DNA of 16,745 nucleotides from CAIXTV01 sp964543995 (GCA_964543995.1 CAZJBB010000054.1:1-16745), one strand, 5' to 3'. Shown: positions 1 to 7,245, counted from the first letter of the stretch. Program-made: numbers and translations. Notes: generated by a model not told the origin, from the sequence alone.

Positions 1-5
1 TACAA

Positions 6-88
6 AGACGGAAGTTTGAAGACCGAAGAAAAGTAAAAAGTAAAAAGTTGAAAGTGAAAAGTTTTGCGGAGTTCCGTAGATAAAAAAC
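6..88. repeat. Left copy of an ~80-bp direct repeat flanking a toxin-antitoxin cassette
   Basis: This stretch recurs almost unchanged at 734-810, just past the toxin gene. Two long blocks match exactly: the first about 28 bases (beginning GACGGAAGTTTGAAGACC), and the block from AAAAGTTGAAAGTG to GTTCCGTAGAT. The copies differ mainly by a few bases in the A-rich middle. Each contains the small palindrome CGGAGTTCCG (CGGA/TCCG arms). No open frame is shared between the copies, so this is an intergenic repeat, not coding sequence. Confidence 0.8.
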
Positions 89-198
89 ACAAGAAACAAA
101 GGTGCAACAAAAATGGAAGCAGAAAGAATATGTTTCCTTTTTGAGTCTGCGAAGCTATTTTTTTGAAGTAGAAACTTATTAATAATCATATTAGTAAC

Positions 199-206
199 TA
201 TCTTTG
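199..206 (+). promoter_or_regulatory. Candidate -7 promoter element of the toxin-antitoxin pair
   Basis: TATCTTTG fits the Bacteroidota -7 consensus TAnnTTTG and lies 32 nt before the antitoxin ATG. No convincing -33 TTG is seen at the usual spacing, so the assignment rests on the -7 element and its position alone. Confidence 0.4.
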
Positions 207-238
207 AAAAAAAATCAAATTACTAAATAAATTAGCTT

Positions 239-445
239 ATGATTGCTGTCCATCCCCAATATATTAAAGATGCCAATGGTCAAAAATCATTGGTAATTCT
301 GCCTGCAAAAGAGTTTAATACCCTTATTGAAGAATTGGAAGAACTGGAAGATGTTAAACTGTATGACAAAGCAATTAATGAAGATTCAGGCACACGTATG
401 TTATTTTCTGATTACCTAAAAAACAGAAAAAAGAAAAATGCCTAA
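239..445 (+). CDS. RelB/Phd-like antitoxin of a type II toxin-antitoxin system
   Basis: This 68-residue acidic protein is the probable antitoxin for the RelE/ParE-type toxin that follows. Antitoxins of this kind bind and neutralise their toxin and usually repress their own promoter through an N-terminal DNA-binding region. The N-terminal half (HPQYIKDANGQKSLVILPAKEF, read as two strands and a helix) resembles the short Phd/RelB-type fold seen in many Bacteroidota antitoxins. It is followed by a Glu-rich helix (EELEELEDVK, about residues 31-40) and a basic tail ending NRKKKNA. The stop codon overlaps the toxin start by 8 nt, so the two are translationally coupled. Assignment to the exact antitoxin family is uncertain; the pairing with a recognisable toxin carries most of the weight. 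Confidence 0.78.
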   Translation: MIAVHPQYIKDANGQKSLVILPAKEFNTLIEELEELEDVKLYDKAINEDSGTRMLFSDYLKNRKKKNA

Positions 446-695
446 ATACACTGCTGTATTAACAAAAAAAGCTCAGAAGCAATTGGATAAGCTTTCCGAC
501 AGCATTGCCGAACCGATATTTAATACCATTGCAAACTTGGAAGAAAACCCTAGGCCGCAAGGTTACAAAAAACTAAAAGGAAGGGATGCTTACCGTGTTA
601 GGGTCGGAAACTATCGTATTATTTACAACATTTTAGATCAATTGCTTATTGTTGATATTATTGCACTGGGCCATAGAAAAAACATCTATCAATAA
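438..695 (+). CDS. RelE/ParE-family toxin
   Basis: An 85-residue basic protein of the RelE/ParE superfamily. RelE-type members cleave mRNA on the ribosome; ParE-type members poison gyrase. The family pattern is clear: an N-terminal helix pair (KKAQKQLDKLSDSIAEPIFNTI), then NPRPQGYKKLKGRDAYRVRVGNYRIIY and a C-terminal HRKNIY. Arg53, Arg55, Arg60, Arg80 and Tyr84 occupy places where RelE proteins carry their RNA-cleaving basic and aromatic residues, which favours an RNase over a gyrase poison; this is inference. The length is typical and no residue is obviously lost, so the toxin should be active. The start ATG lies inside the antitoxin's last codons. The whole cassette sits between two direct repeats. 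Confidence 0.88.
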   Translation: MPKYTAVLTKKAQKQLDKLSDSIAEPIFNTIANLEENPRPQGYKKLKGRDAYRVRVGNYRIIYNILDQLLIVDIIALGHRKNIYQ

Positions 696-733
696 GCAAA
701 TCATTTGAATGTTTCTATATTTTGAACCTATTG

Positions 734-810
734 AGACGGAAGTTTGAAGACCGAAGAAAAGTGAAAAAGTTGAAAGTGAAAAGTTTTGCGGAGTTCCGTA
801 GATGAAAAAC
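734..810. repeat. Right copy of the ~80-bp direct repeat flanking the toxin-antitoxin cassette
   Basis: Near-identical to 6-88, in the same orientation, with a small deletion in the A-rich centre. It begins 38 nt after the toxin stop codon. The distance from the start of one copy to the start of the other is 728 bp, which encloses exactly the antitoxin, the toxin and their promoter region. Confidence 0.8.
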
Positions 811-1063
811 GCAGATTTCACTGATGTGTTCCTTATAACTTATTAACTAATAACTCATAATTTTTACCGATAATCCCCTTTCAAAGGGCTTGTTCACTCG
901 CAGGTGAGACCGAAAGGCGCCACAGAAGTTTGACTTAAGAGAATGGGATGAAAACCGTGAAAAGCTATAGCAAGAATTCCTCTTAAAATTGCTTTCATAA
1001 CTCAAGGGTTATTTTGTAAGCTTAATATTTAACCCATTCTACAATTTCCCTATATTTGTACAG
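811..1063. other. Non-coding leader region upstream of umuD
   Basis: No supportable gene lies between the toxin and umuD (696-1063, 368 bp). After the direct repeat comes an AT-rich block with short tandem AACTAATAACTCATAA-like units (about 836-862). A perfect small hairpin follows (CCCTT 876-880, AAGGG 884-888), then a second weak stem (TCAC 894-897, GTGA 904-907). Neither is followed by a T-run, so neither is a clear terminator. The last 50 bp hold the candidate umuD operator and promoter. Confidence 0.6.
1014..1060 (+). promoter_or_regulatory. Candidate operator half-sites and -7 element of the umuDC operon
   Basis: TATATTTG at 1051-1058 matches the Bacteroidota -7 consensus TAnnTTTG. It is overlapped by an inverted repeat with TACAA (1040-1044) and TTGTA (1056-1060) arms, 11 nt apart. 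A third half-site, TTGTA, lies at 1014-1018. Inverted half-sites covering a -7 element are what a damage-responsive repressor site would look like, but which protein binds is unknown. The arms are short enough that chance remains possible. Confidence 0.4.
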
Positions 1064-1507
1064 ATGAAAAAAATCAAATCCATGCAGCAAATCGATTTTT
1101 ATTCAGCCGATGTGAGTACCGAGCTTCCATTGCCTCTTATTGAAGGCGGAATTGCAGCCGGTTTTCCTTCTCCTGCGGCTGATTATATCGACCTTAGCTT
1201 GGACTTAAATAAGGAGTTGATTAAAAATCCTTCCTCTACTTTTTTTGGAAGAGTAAAAGGAAGTTCCATGAAAGATGCCGGGATTGTGGAAGGAGACGTA
1301 CTCGTAATCGACAAATCCATTATACCCTTTGATGGTGCAACGGCGGTTTGTTTTATCGATGGGGAATTTACCCTAAAAAAGATACAAATATCCGCTAATG
1401 CACTGTTTTTAATCCCTGCAAATGCAACCTTCAAACCGATTCAAATTACCCCGGAAAACGACTTTATGGTTTGGGGTGTGGTCACCTATGTAATAAAAAA
1501 AGTATAG
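1064..1507 (+). CDS. umuD: UmuD-like S24 peptidase, translesion polymerase subunit
   Basis: A self-cleaving subunit of a polymerase V-type translesion polymerase. On DNA damage, RecA filaments stimulate its autocleavage, and the shortened form partners UmuC. By alignment with E. coli UmuD the cleavage site is Ala32-Gly33 (in IAAGFPSPAADY), where E. coli has Cys-Gly. The catalytic serine is Ser68 (KGSSMKDAG) and the catalytic lysine is Lys105 (DGEFTLKK). There is no N-terminal helix-turn-helix, so it is UmuD and not LexA. Its 147 residues compare with 139 in E. coli. The -7 element ends only 5 nt before the ATG at 1064, so either the mRNA is nearly leaderless or translation begins at the in-frame ATG at 1082 (Met7, MQQIDFYSAD), which gives a more UmuD-like N-terminus. 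umuC follows after 2 nt. Confidence 0.93.
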   Translation: MKKIKSMQQIDFYSADVSTELPLPLIEGGIAAGFPSPAADYIDLSLDLNKELIKNPSSTFFGRVKGSSMKDAGIVEGDVLVIDKSIIPFDGATAVCFIDGEFTLKKIQISANALFLIPANATFKPIQITPENDFMVWGVVTYVIKKV

Positions 1508-1509
1508 CC

Positions 1510-2772
1510 ATGTTTGCATTGGTCGATTGTAATAACTTTTATGCCTCATGCGAAAGGGTATTTAATCCTTCACTGAGAAATCGGCCGGTAATCATTTTAT
1601 CTAACAATGATGGTTGTGTAATAGCCCGTTCCAACGAAGCCAAAACCATGGGCATCAAAATGGGGGTTCCTGCTTATCATATCAAAAGTCTAATTGAAAA
1701 AAATCAGGTAGCCGTGTTTTCCTCCAACTACACGCTTTATGGCGATATGTCGCAAAGGGTGATGAATTGTTTGGCGGAATTTTCACCGAATATTGAAGTA
1801 TATTCAATTGATGAAGCCTTTTTGGATTTAGGGGGCTTTAATTTATCGGAATTAAAAGATTATGCTCAGAAAATTCGGGCTAGGGTCATGAGAAATACCG
1901 GAATTCCTGTAAGCATTGGCATTGCTCCTACCAAAACCTTAGCGAAATTAGCGAATCATATTGCCAAAAAAGAGGCTGAATATCAAGGTGTTTTCGAGTT
2001 GGACACTCCGGAAAAAATCCAATCGGTATTGAGGCAAATGCCGGTTTCAGAAATATGGGGCGTTGGGCCTCAGTATAGGAAGTTGCTGGAAAAAAACAAT
2101 TTCAATAGTTGCTGGGATTTTTTAAATGCCAATGAAGCATGGGTACGAAAAAACATGACGGTGGTGGGTCAACGCACACAAAAAGAACTGCAAGGCATTT
2201 CCTGTCTTTCGCTCGAAATGATGGAATCCGATAAAAAAGCCATTTGTACCTCCCGTTCTTTCGGACAAATGCAAACGGATGCCCAACCCATTGCAGAAGC
2301 CGTAGCTTCCTTCGCTTCACGTTGTGCGGCTAAGTTACGCAAACAGAAAAGTTGCGCCAATGTGCTTATGGTGTTTATGCATACCAATGCTTTCCGGGAA
2401 GATTTATTGCAATATGCATGTAATCGAGTTGTTTCTTTGCCTGTGGCCACCAATAGTAGCTTAGAATTGATCAAGTATGCTGTCTTTGCTTTTGAAAGTA
2501 TGTATAAGCCTGGATTTCAATATAAAAAAGCCGGTGTCATTGTAAGTGGCCTGGTGTCGGAAGATTGTGTACAGACGCATTGCTTTGATGGTGTGGAGCG
2601 GAGTAAACACTCGAAATTGATGAAATCCCTCGATACCATAAACCAATCTTTAGGTAGCGAAAAGGTGAAAATTGCCTCACAAGGAGATGGGAAAAAGTGG
2701 AAATTAAGACAAGAGAATTTATCTCCATGCTATTCAACCCGTTGGAAAGATATTATTACCATACAAACCTGA
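1510..2772 (+). CDS. umuC: UmuC, Y-family error-prone DNA polymerase V catalytic subunit
   Basis: Catalytic subunit of DNA polymerase V, which copies past DNA lesions with low fidelity. The Y-family catalytic acidic residues are intact: Asp6 in VDCNNFYASCERVF, and Asp101-Glu102 in YSIDEAFLDL, at the same numbers as in E. coli. The palm/fingers motif IGIAPTKTLAKLANHIAKK and the helix-hairpin-helix region around IWGVGPQYRKLLEKNN follow, then the little-finger and UmuC C-terminal regions. The start at 1510 gives 420 residues (E. coli 422) and lies 2 nt after the umuD stop; the upstream in-frame ATG at 1471 would only add residues inside umuD. The site matching the E. coli beta-clamp motif QLNLF reads QTHCF (355-359), with the leucine replaced by cysteine. 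It is followed 4 nt later by an SRAP gene. Confidence 0.95.
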   Translation: MFALVDCNNFYASCERVFNPSLRNRPVIILSNNDGCVIARSNEAKTMGIKMGVPAYHIKSLIEKNQVAVFSSNYTLYGDMSQRVMNCLAEFSPNIEVYSIDEAFLDLGGFNLSELKDYAQKIRARVMRNTGIPVSIGIAPTKTLAKLANHIAKKEAEYQGVFELDTPEKIQSVLRQMPVSEIWGVGPQYRKLLEKNNFNSCWDFLNANEAWVRKNMTVVGQRTQKELQGISCLSLEMMESDKKAICTSRSFGQMQTDAQPIAEAVASFASRCAAKLRKQKSCANVLMVFMHTNAFREDLLQYACNRVVSLPVATNSSLELIKYAVFAFESMYKPGFQYKKAGVIVSGLVSEDCVQTHCFDGVERSKHSKLMKSLDTINQSLGSEKVKIASQGDGKKWKLRQENLSPCYSTRWKDIITIQT

Positions 2773-2776
2773 ATTT

Positions 2777-3517
2777 ATGTGCTTCCATTATGCCATGAGC
2801 AAGGCTGCTCAAACGCTCGAAAACCGTTTCAAAGCCCAGTTTAATACTCAAGCCACCTTGTTTGAGCCTAAGTTTCATGTTTCGGCATTTCAGTATCCGC
2901 TAATGCCTGTAATTGCTTCTCAAGACCCTCAAAGCATACAACTTTTTCAATGGGGACTGATTCCTTTTTGGATAAAATCCAAAACCGATGCAGCCAATAT
3001 TCGATCTAAAACCCATAATGCCAAGTCGGAAACGGTTTTCGATTTACCCTCTTTTAGAAATGCCATTAGAAAAAATCGTTGCTTGGTACCTGCGGAAGGC
3101 TTTTTTGAATGGAGAGAATTCCACAAAAATAAATACCCTTATTACATTTCGCTGAAAGACAGAGAAATTTTTTCTTTTGCAGGCATTAGTGAGGAATGGC
3201 TCGACAAAGAAACCGGTGAGATTCACAATACATTTTCAATACTCACGGCCCCGGCAAATGAATTAATGGCTCAAATTCACAATTCCAAACTGCGCATGCC
3301 GGTTATCCTTTCTCCGGAAGATGAAGCCGACTGGATTTCGCCGGACACACCAAAAGAAAGAATTGAATTTTTGACCCAAGGAATTGCTTCCAAAGCCCTA
3401 AAAGCACATACCATTGATAAAATGATTTCTTCCAGGAAAGTCAACACCAATATACCTGAAATTCAACAGGAAGTGGTTTACCAGGAATTACCAGCGCCAT
3501 CCTATAATCACCAATAG
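2777..3517 (+). CDS. SRAP domain protein (YedK/HMCES-type abasic-site processing)
   Basis: SOS-response-associated peptidase family protein that shields abasic sites in single-stranded DNA by forming a covalent DNA-protein crosslink through its second residue. The essential features are visible: Cys2 straight after the initiator Met, Asn81 in NAKSET, Glu111 in GFFEW, and His168 in IHNSKLRMPVIL. These match the YedK residues Cys2, Asn75, Glu105 and His160 by motif. The requirement for an exposed Cys2 fixes the start at 2777. The length, 246 residues, is usual for the family. The gene begins 4 nt after the umuC stop, so it is almost certainly co-transcribed and damage-inducible with umuDC. That supports a joint role in tolerating lesions met by the replication fork. 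Confidence 0.93.
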   Translation: MCFHYAMSKAAQTLENRFKAQFNTQATLFEPKFHVSAFQYPLMPVIASQDPQSIQLFQWGLIPFWIKSKTDAANIRSKTHNAKSETVFDLPSFRNAIRKNRCLVPAEGFFEWREFHKNKYPYYISLKDREIFSFAGISEEWLDKETGEIHNTFSILTAPANELMAQIHNSKLRMPVILSPEDEADWISPDTPKERIEFLTQGIASKALKAHTIDKMISSRKVNTNIPEIQQEVVYQELPAPSYNHQ

Positions 3518-3551
3518 CATTTGGCTTGGTAAAAATTCAGGTGTTGCAATA

Positions 3552-3580
3552 AAGGTTTTCTATTTTAAGCAGAAAACCTT
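3552..3580. terminator. Hairpin between convergent SRAP and yidC genes, probable bidirectional terminator
   Basis: A perfect 10-bp stem (AAGGTTTTCT 3552-3561, AGAAAACCTT 3571-3580) with a 9-nt loop sits between the SRAP stop and the yidC stop. The flanks are AT-rich but no long T-run directly follows the stem on either strand, so efficiency is uncertain. Its position between two convergent gene ends supports a terminator role in both directions. Confidence 0.6.
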
Positions 3581-3599
3581 CAATTAAAAAATCCCTACA

Positions 3600-5525
3600 C
3601 TATTTCTTTTTAATATAATTCGGGTTCACTCCACGTTTTTTGGCCATTTCTTCCAACCTTTGTTGGAACCCTGACTTTTTCACCGGTTTGATTTTATTTT
3701 CCTGAATTTTGCGATGTATGGCTTTTTCATCAACGAATTTGCGCATAATCCACATTTGAAGGAAGGTAAAGATATTCGCCAAGAAATAGTAATAACTTAA
3801 TCCCGATGCAAAGTTATTGAACATACCAAGGAATAAAATCGGCATGATATACATCATGGTTTTCATGCCCGGCATTTGATTTCCGGTGGACATCATGTCG
3901 TTATTAATTTTGGTGTAGAATATGGTTGTGATGGTCATTAATAGGGTAAACAAGCTCACATGGTCACCATAAAACGGAATGTTAAAAGGCAAATTCCAAA
4001 TGGAATCGTATGAGGATAAGTCAGTTGCCCATAAAAAGGATTGCTGTCTTAGTTCAATTGAATTTGGGAAAAATCGGAACATGGCAATCAAAATTGGCAT
4101 TTGTAGCAGCAAAGGAATACAACCTGCCATTGGATTTACCCCTGCTTTTTTATACAAGGCCATATTGGCTTGCTGTTTTTTCATTGCGTCTTCCTTTTTG
4201 GGGAATTTCTTGTTGATTTCTTCAATTTCCGGTTTCAAAATCCGCATTTTTGCTGAAGAAATGTAAGTTTTATAGGCAATCGGAAATAAGAATATTTTTA
4301 ATAAAATGGTCAATATCAAAATGATAATTCCATAATTCATATTAAAGCTATTCAAAAAGTCGAATACCGGAATCACGGCAAAACGATTGATCCAAGAAAT
4401 AAAGCTCCAACCCAAAGGAATCTGGCGCTCTAAATTCAAATCGAATTTCTTTAAAATATTATATTTATTAGGTCCAAAATAGAACCACATCGATTGGGTT
4501 TCTTTTTGAGAAGTACCAAATTGTAGGCCTACACTGGCGTGCATGGTTTTAAGATATCTCAGATGATCCGGCTCAGTAAGGGTACTGATATCTGCATTGA
4601 CAAAACTGTTATTGGCCACCAAAACACTGGTAAAAAATTGTTGCTTAAATGAAAGCCATTTTACTTTGGTCTTTAGTGATTGCTCTTGGTCTTTAGATTC
4701 GGAAAGATAATCCACATCTTCGTCAAGGAATTTATAGTAAACAGTGCTATTAATTTTTTCGTTTTTAAGATTCTTTTCTTGCTGTTGGAGTTTCACTAAC
4801 CAATCAAGGGCAATATTGCCTGAATTGGCAGCTAAAACATCCTGCAAGCCAACCATATTGATTTTTAAACCCAATTGATAATCACTTCCATGGAGGGTAT
4901 ATTCGTATTCAATATATCGGTTTTCGTCCACCACACTGTCGTTGTTGCCGGCATATAAACGCATGCCAAACTTCACGGAATCCTGACCGGCTATGCTAAT
5001 AGAATCATTCCCATTCAAACTTTTCGAAAACCAAACCGGTTTAAAATACAGTTCGTTGGATAATATTTTTCTATTATTCATAAAAAACTCCAAGCCAAAA
5101 CGGCATGAATCGTTATTAAATAATATGAGCGGAAGCGAATCGAAGGTTTTATAATTCTTCAATTGAACCGAATGCACTTTTCCTCCTTTAGCTGAAAATG
5201 TAACTTTAATATTTTCGTTTTCAAGGATAAAATGCTTGTCTTCTCCTTCTGCAGCTGCAGCAAATACCGAGTACTTATCTTTATTTATTTGGGATTTGGA
5301 AACGGTGTCTGAGGTTGCAGCAACGCCTTGGCCATTGGCAGAAGCAGTGTCCTTGTTTTGCTTACTGAAATGGGCAATAGAATCATTTTTTATCCGCAGA
5401 GCAAGTAAAGAATCTTGGGTATGTTTATTCCTTTCCAATTCTTCTTTGGAAGGGGCGGTTAAAATACCATAGCCGATAAAAATGGCAAATATGATAATTA
5501 ATCCGATAATTGTATTTTTATTCAT
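3600..5525 (-). CDS. yidC: YidC membrane protein insertase
   Basis: YidC/Oxa1-family insertase that places proteins in the inner membrane, alone or with SecYEG. Its 641 residues suit a Gram-negative YidC. An N-terminal transmembrane helix (about 4-24, TIIGLIIIFAIFIGYGIL) is followed by a large periplasmic domain to about residue 365. The five-helix insertase core comes next: NYGIIILILTILLKIFLFP, a cytoplasmic coiled hairpin (KMRILKPEIEEINKKFPKKEDAMKKQQANMALYKKAGVNPMAGCIPLLLQMP, about 425-475), then three helices to about 600, and a basic C-terminal tail. The conserved positive residue of the hydrophilic groove, Arg366 in E. coli, corresponds to Lys410 here. The gene lies downstream of pyrG on the same strand, 92 nt away; a candidate internal promoter is present in the gap. 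Confidence 0.97.
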   Translation of the reverse strand: MNKNTIIGLIIIFAIFIGYGILTAPSKEELERNKHTQDSLLALRIKNDSIAHFSKQNKDTASANGQGVAATSDTVSKSQINKDKYSVFAAAAEGEDKHFILENENIKVTFSAKGGKVHSVQLKNYKTFDSLPLILFNNDSCRFGLEFFMNNRKILSNELYFKPVWFSKSLNGNDSISIAGQDSVKFGMRLYAGNNDSVVDENRYIEYEYTLHGSDYQLGLKINMVGLQDVLAANSGNIALDWLVKLQQQEKNLKNEKINSTVYYKFLDEDVDYLSESKDQEQSLKTKVKWLSFKQQFFTSVLVANNSFVNADISTLTEPDHLRYLKTMHASVGLQFGTSQKETQSMWFYFGPNKYNILKKFDLNLERQIPLGWSFISWINRFAVIPVFDFLNSFNMNYGIIILILTILLKIFLFPIAYKTYISSAKMRILKPEIEEINKKFPKKEDAMKKQQANMALYKKAGVNPMAGCIPLLLQMPILIAMFRFFPNSIELRQQSFLWATDLSSYDSIWNLPFNIPFYGDHVSLFTLLMTITTIFYTKINNDMMSTGNQMPGMKTMMYIMPILFLGMFNNFASGLSYYYFLANIFTFLQMWIMRKFVDEKAIHRKIQENKIKPVKKSGFQQRLEEMAKKRGVNPNYIKKK

Positions 5526-5551
5526 CTAAAAAGGGGAATTATTTGAGTCGG

Positions 5552-5559
5552 CAAAGATA
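5552..5559 (-). promoter_or_regulatory. Candidate -7 element for yidC
   Basis: Read on the minus strand this is TATCTTTG, a full match to TAnnTTTG, ending 26 nt before the yidC ATG. It suggests that yidC has its own promoter besides read-through from pyrG. A short stem (CACCT 5568-5572, AGGTG 5579-5583) lies just upstream. No clear -33 TTG was seen. Confidence 0.4.
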
Positions 5560-5617
5560 ATTGAATTCACCTAATTTCAGGTGGGTAATTATCAAATTTT
5601 ATGAAGCTAAAAAATCA

Positions 5618-7219
5618 CTACCGATTTATTGCTGCTTTTACAAAAGCAACAAATAAGGGATGTGGATTGGCAACGGTGCTTTTAAACTCAGGGTGAAACT
5701 GAACTCCCACAAACCAAGGATGGTCTTTAAGCTCAATAATTTCCACTAAATCGTCATCCGGGTTTATTCCCGAAGCAATCATTCCGTTCTTATTAAATGC
5801 ATCGAGGTAAAAGTTGTTAAATTCGTAGCGATGGCGGTGGCGCTCACTAATTACTTCATTTTGATAAATGTCTTCGGCTTTGGTTCCTTTTACAATAGCA
5901 CAAGGATAAGCTCCTAAGCGCATGGTGCCACCCTTACAGGAAACTTTTTTCTGGTTTTCCATGATGTCGATAACAGGATGAGTCGTTTTAGGGTTCATTT
6001 CGGTAGAATGAGCGTCTTTTAAATTCAATACATTTCTGGAAAACTCAATGACGGCACATTGCATCCCCAAGCAAATACCAAGGAAGGGAATGTTGTTCTC
6101 TCTCGCATATTGAATGGCGGTAATTTTCCCTTCAATGCCCCTTTCCCCAAACCCGGGAGCTACCAAAACCCCTTTCATGCCCGCTAATTTTTCCGAAATA
6201 TTAGCCGAAGTCACTTCCTCAGAGTGAATTAATTTCACTTTTACTTTGCACTGATTCACCACACTGCCATGAATTATTGCCTCGTTTATCGATTTATATG
6301 CATCTTTCAGTTCCACATATTTCCCAACCAATGCAATATCAACTGTACATTTTGGATGCTTCAGCTTGTCTAAAAAATCTTCCCATTGGGTTAAGTCTAT
6401 TTCCTGCGGATAGTCTATTTTTGTTTTTTTAAGCACTTCAATGTCCAAGCCTTCCTTTTTCATTAGGATAGGAACCTCATAAATGGATTCAGCATCAATG
6501 GATTGCATAACTGAAGTGGGAGCTACATTGCAGAACAAGGCTATTTTCAGTCGTAAAGCATCGTTCAAAGGTTTTTCGGTCCTACAAACAATGATATCCG
6601 GTTGAACTCCTGATTCTAATAAGGTTTTCACCGAATGCTGAGTGGGTTTTGTTTTAAGTTCCCCTGCTGCGGCTAAATATGGAACCAAGGTTAAATGTAC
6701 CACTACACAATCGGCGCCCAATTCCCATCGCATTTGTCGTACCGCTTCAATGTATGGCAAGGATTCAATATCACCAACGGTTCCTCCAATTTCGGTAATA
6801 ACGAAGTCGTACTTCCCTTTAATTCCTAAAAGTTTTATTCTATACTTAATTTCATCAGTGATATGAGGAATAACCTGGACCGTTTCGCCTAAATAATCGC
6901 CTCTTCTTTCCTTATCAATAACGGCTTGATAAATTTTCCCGGTGGTTACATTATTTGCTTGAGAGGTGGGGACATTCGAAAACCGCTCGTAGTGGCCAAG
7001 ATCCAAATCAGTTTCAGCTCCATCATCAGTAACATAACATTCGCCGTGTTCATAAGGATTCAGCGTTCCGGGGTCAATATTAATATAGGGATCCAGTTTT
7101 TGAATGGTAACAGAAAACCCACGGGCCACGAGCAACTTTGCTAAAGAAGCTGAAATAATTCCTTTTCCGAGTGATGAAGTAACCCCTCCGGTTACAAAAA
7201 TATATTTGGTTGAAGACAT
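5618..7219 (-). CDS. pyrG: CTP synthase
   Basis: CTP synthase converts UTP to CTP using ATP and ammonia released from glutamine, the last step of de novo cytidine nucleotide synthesis. The N-terminal amidoligase domain opens with YIFVTGGVTSSLGKGI (P-loop) and contains KLDPYINIDPGTLNPYEHGE and ITEIGGTVGDIES. A class I glutamine amidotransferase domain follows (from about 290) with nucleophile Cys383 in GICLGMQ and His509/Glu511 in FHPEF. I chose the ATG at 7219 (533 residues, MSSTKYIFVTGG) over the upstream ATG at 7240. The extra seven residues are not family-like, and the best promoter-like element overlaps the upstream ATG. yidC follows downstream on the same strand, a common pairing in Bacteroidota. 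Confidence 0.97.
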   Translation of the reverse strand: MSSTKYIFVTGGVTSSLGKGIISASLAKLLVARGFSVTIQKLDPYINIDPGTLNPYEHGECYVTDDGAETDLDLGHYERFSNVPTSQANNVTTGKIYQAVIDKERRGDYLGETVQVIPHITDEIKYRIKLLGIKGKYDFVITEIGGTVGDIESLPYIEAVRQMRWELGADCVVVHLTLVPYLAAAGELKTKPTQHSVKTLLESGVQPDIIVCRTEKPLNDALRLKIALFCNVAPTSVMQSIDAESIYEVPILMKKEGLDIEVLKKTKIDYPQEIDLTQWEDFLDKLKHPKCTVDIALVGKYVELKDAYKSINEAIIHGSVVNQCKVKVKLIHSEEVTSANISEKLAGMKGVLVAPGFGERGIEGKITAIQYARENNIPFLGICLGMQCAVIEFSRNVLNLKDAHSTEMNPKTTHPVIDIMENQKKVSCKGGTMRLGAYPCAIVKGTKAEDIYQNEVISERHRHRYEFNNFYLDAFNKNGMIASGINPDDDLVEIIELKDHPWFVGVQFHPEFKSTVANPHPLFVAFVKAAINR

Positions 7220-7237
7220 TTGAAGTGTATTAAAATG

Positions 7238-7245
7238 CAAAGTAA
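7238..7245 (-). promoter_or_regulatory. Weak candidate -7 element for pyrG
   Basis: On the minus strand this reads TTACTTTG, one base from TAnnTTTG. A TTG lies about 22 nt upstream and could be a -33 element. If used, transcription would begin near 7232, downstream of the ATG at 7240, which supports the start at 7219. The mismatch at the second base keeps confidence low. Confidence 0.25.

Noticed and set aside
1..36. In-frame tail YKDGSLKTEEK followed by a stop at the left edge, possibly the end of an upstream gene
   Set aside because: It lies within the direct repeat, and the second copy of the repeat does not keep this frame, so it reads better as non-coding repeat.
113..166. A 17-codon open frame upstream of the antitoxin
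   Set aside because: Too short, no family-like sequence and no promoter or conservation to support it.
876..908. Two small hairpins upstream of umuD as a terminator or riboswitch
   Set aside because: The stems are 4-5 bp, lack a T-run and match no riboswitch core that I recognise.
1471..1509. Earlier start for umuC inside umuD
   Set aside because: The extra 13 residues are not found in UmuC proteins, while the ATG at 1510 gives the exact family N-terminus and length.
3979..4266. Antisense open frame of 95 codons within yidC
   Set aside because: A shadow of a strongly conserved gene; the peptide has no recognisable features.
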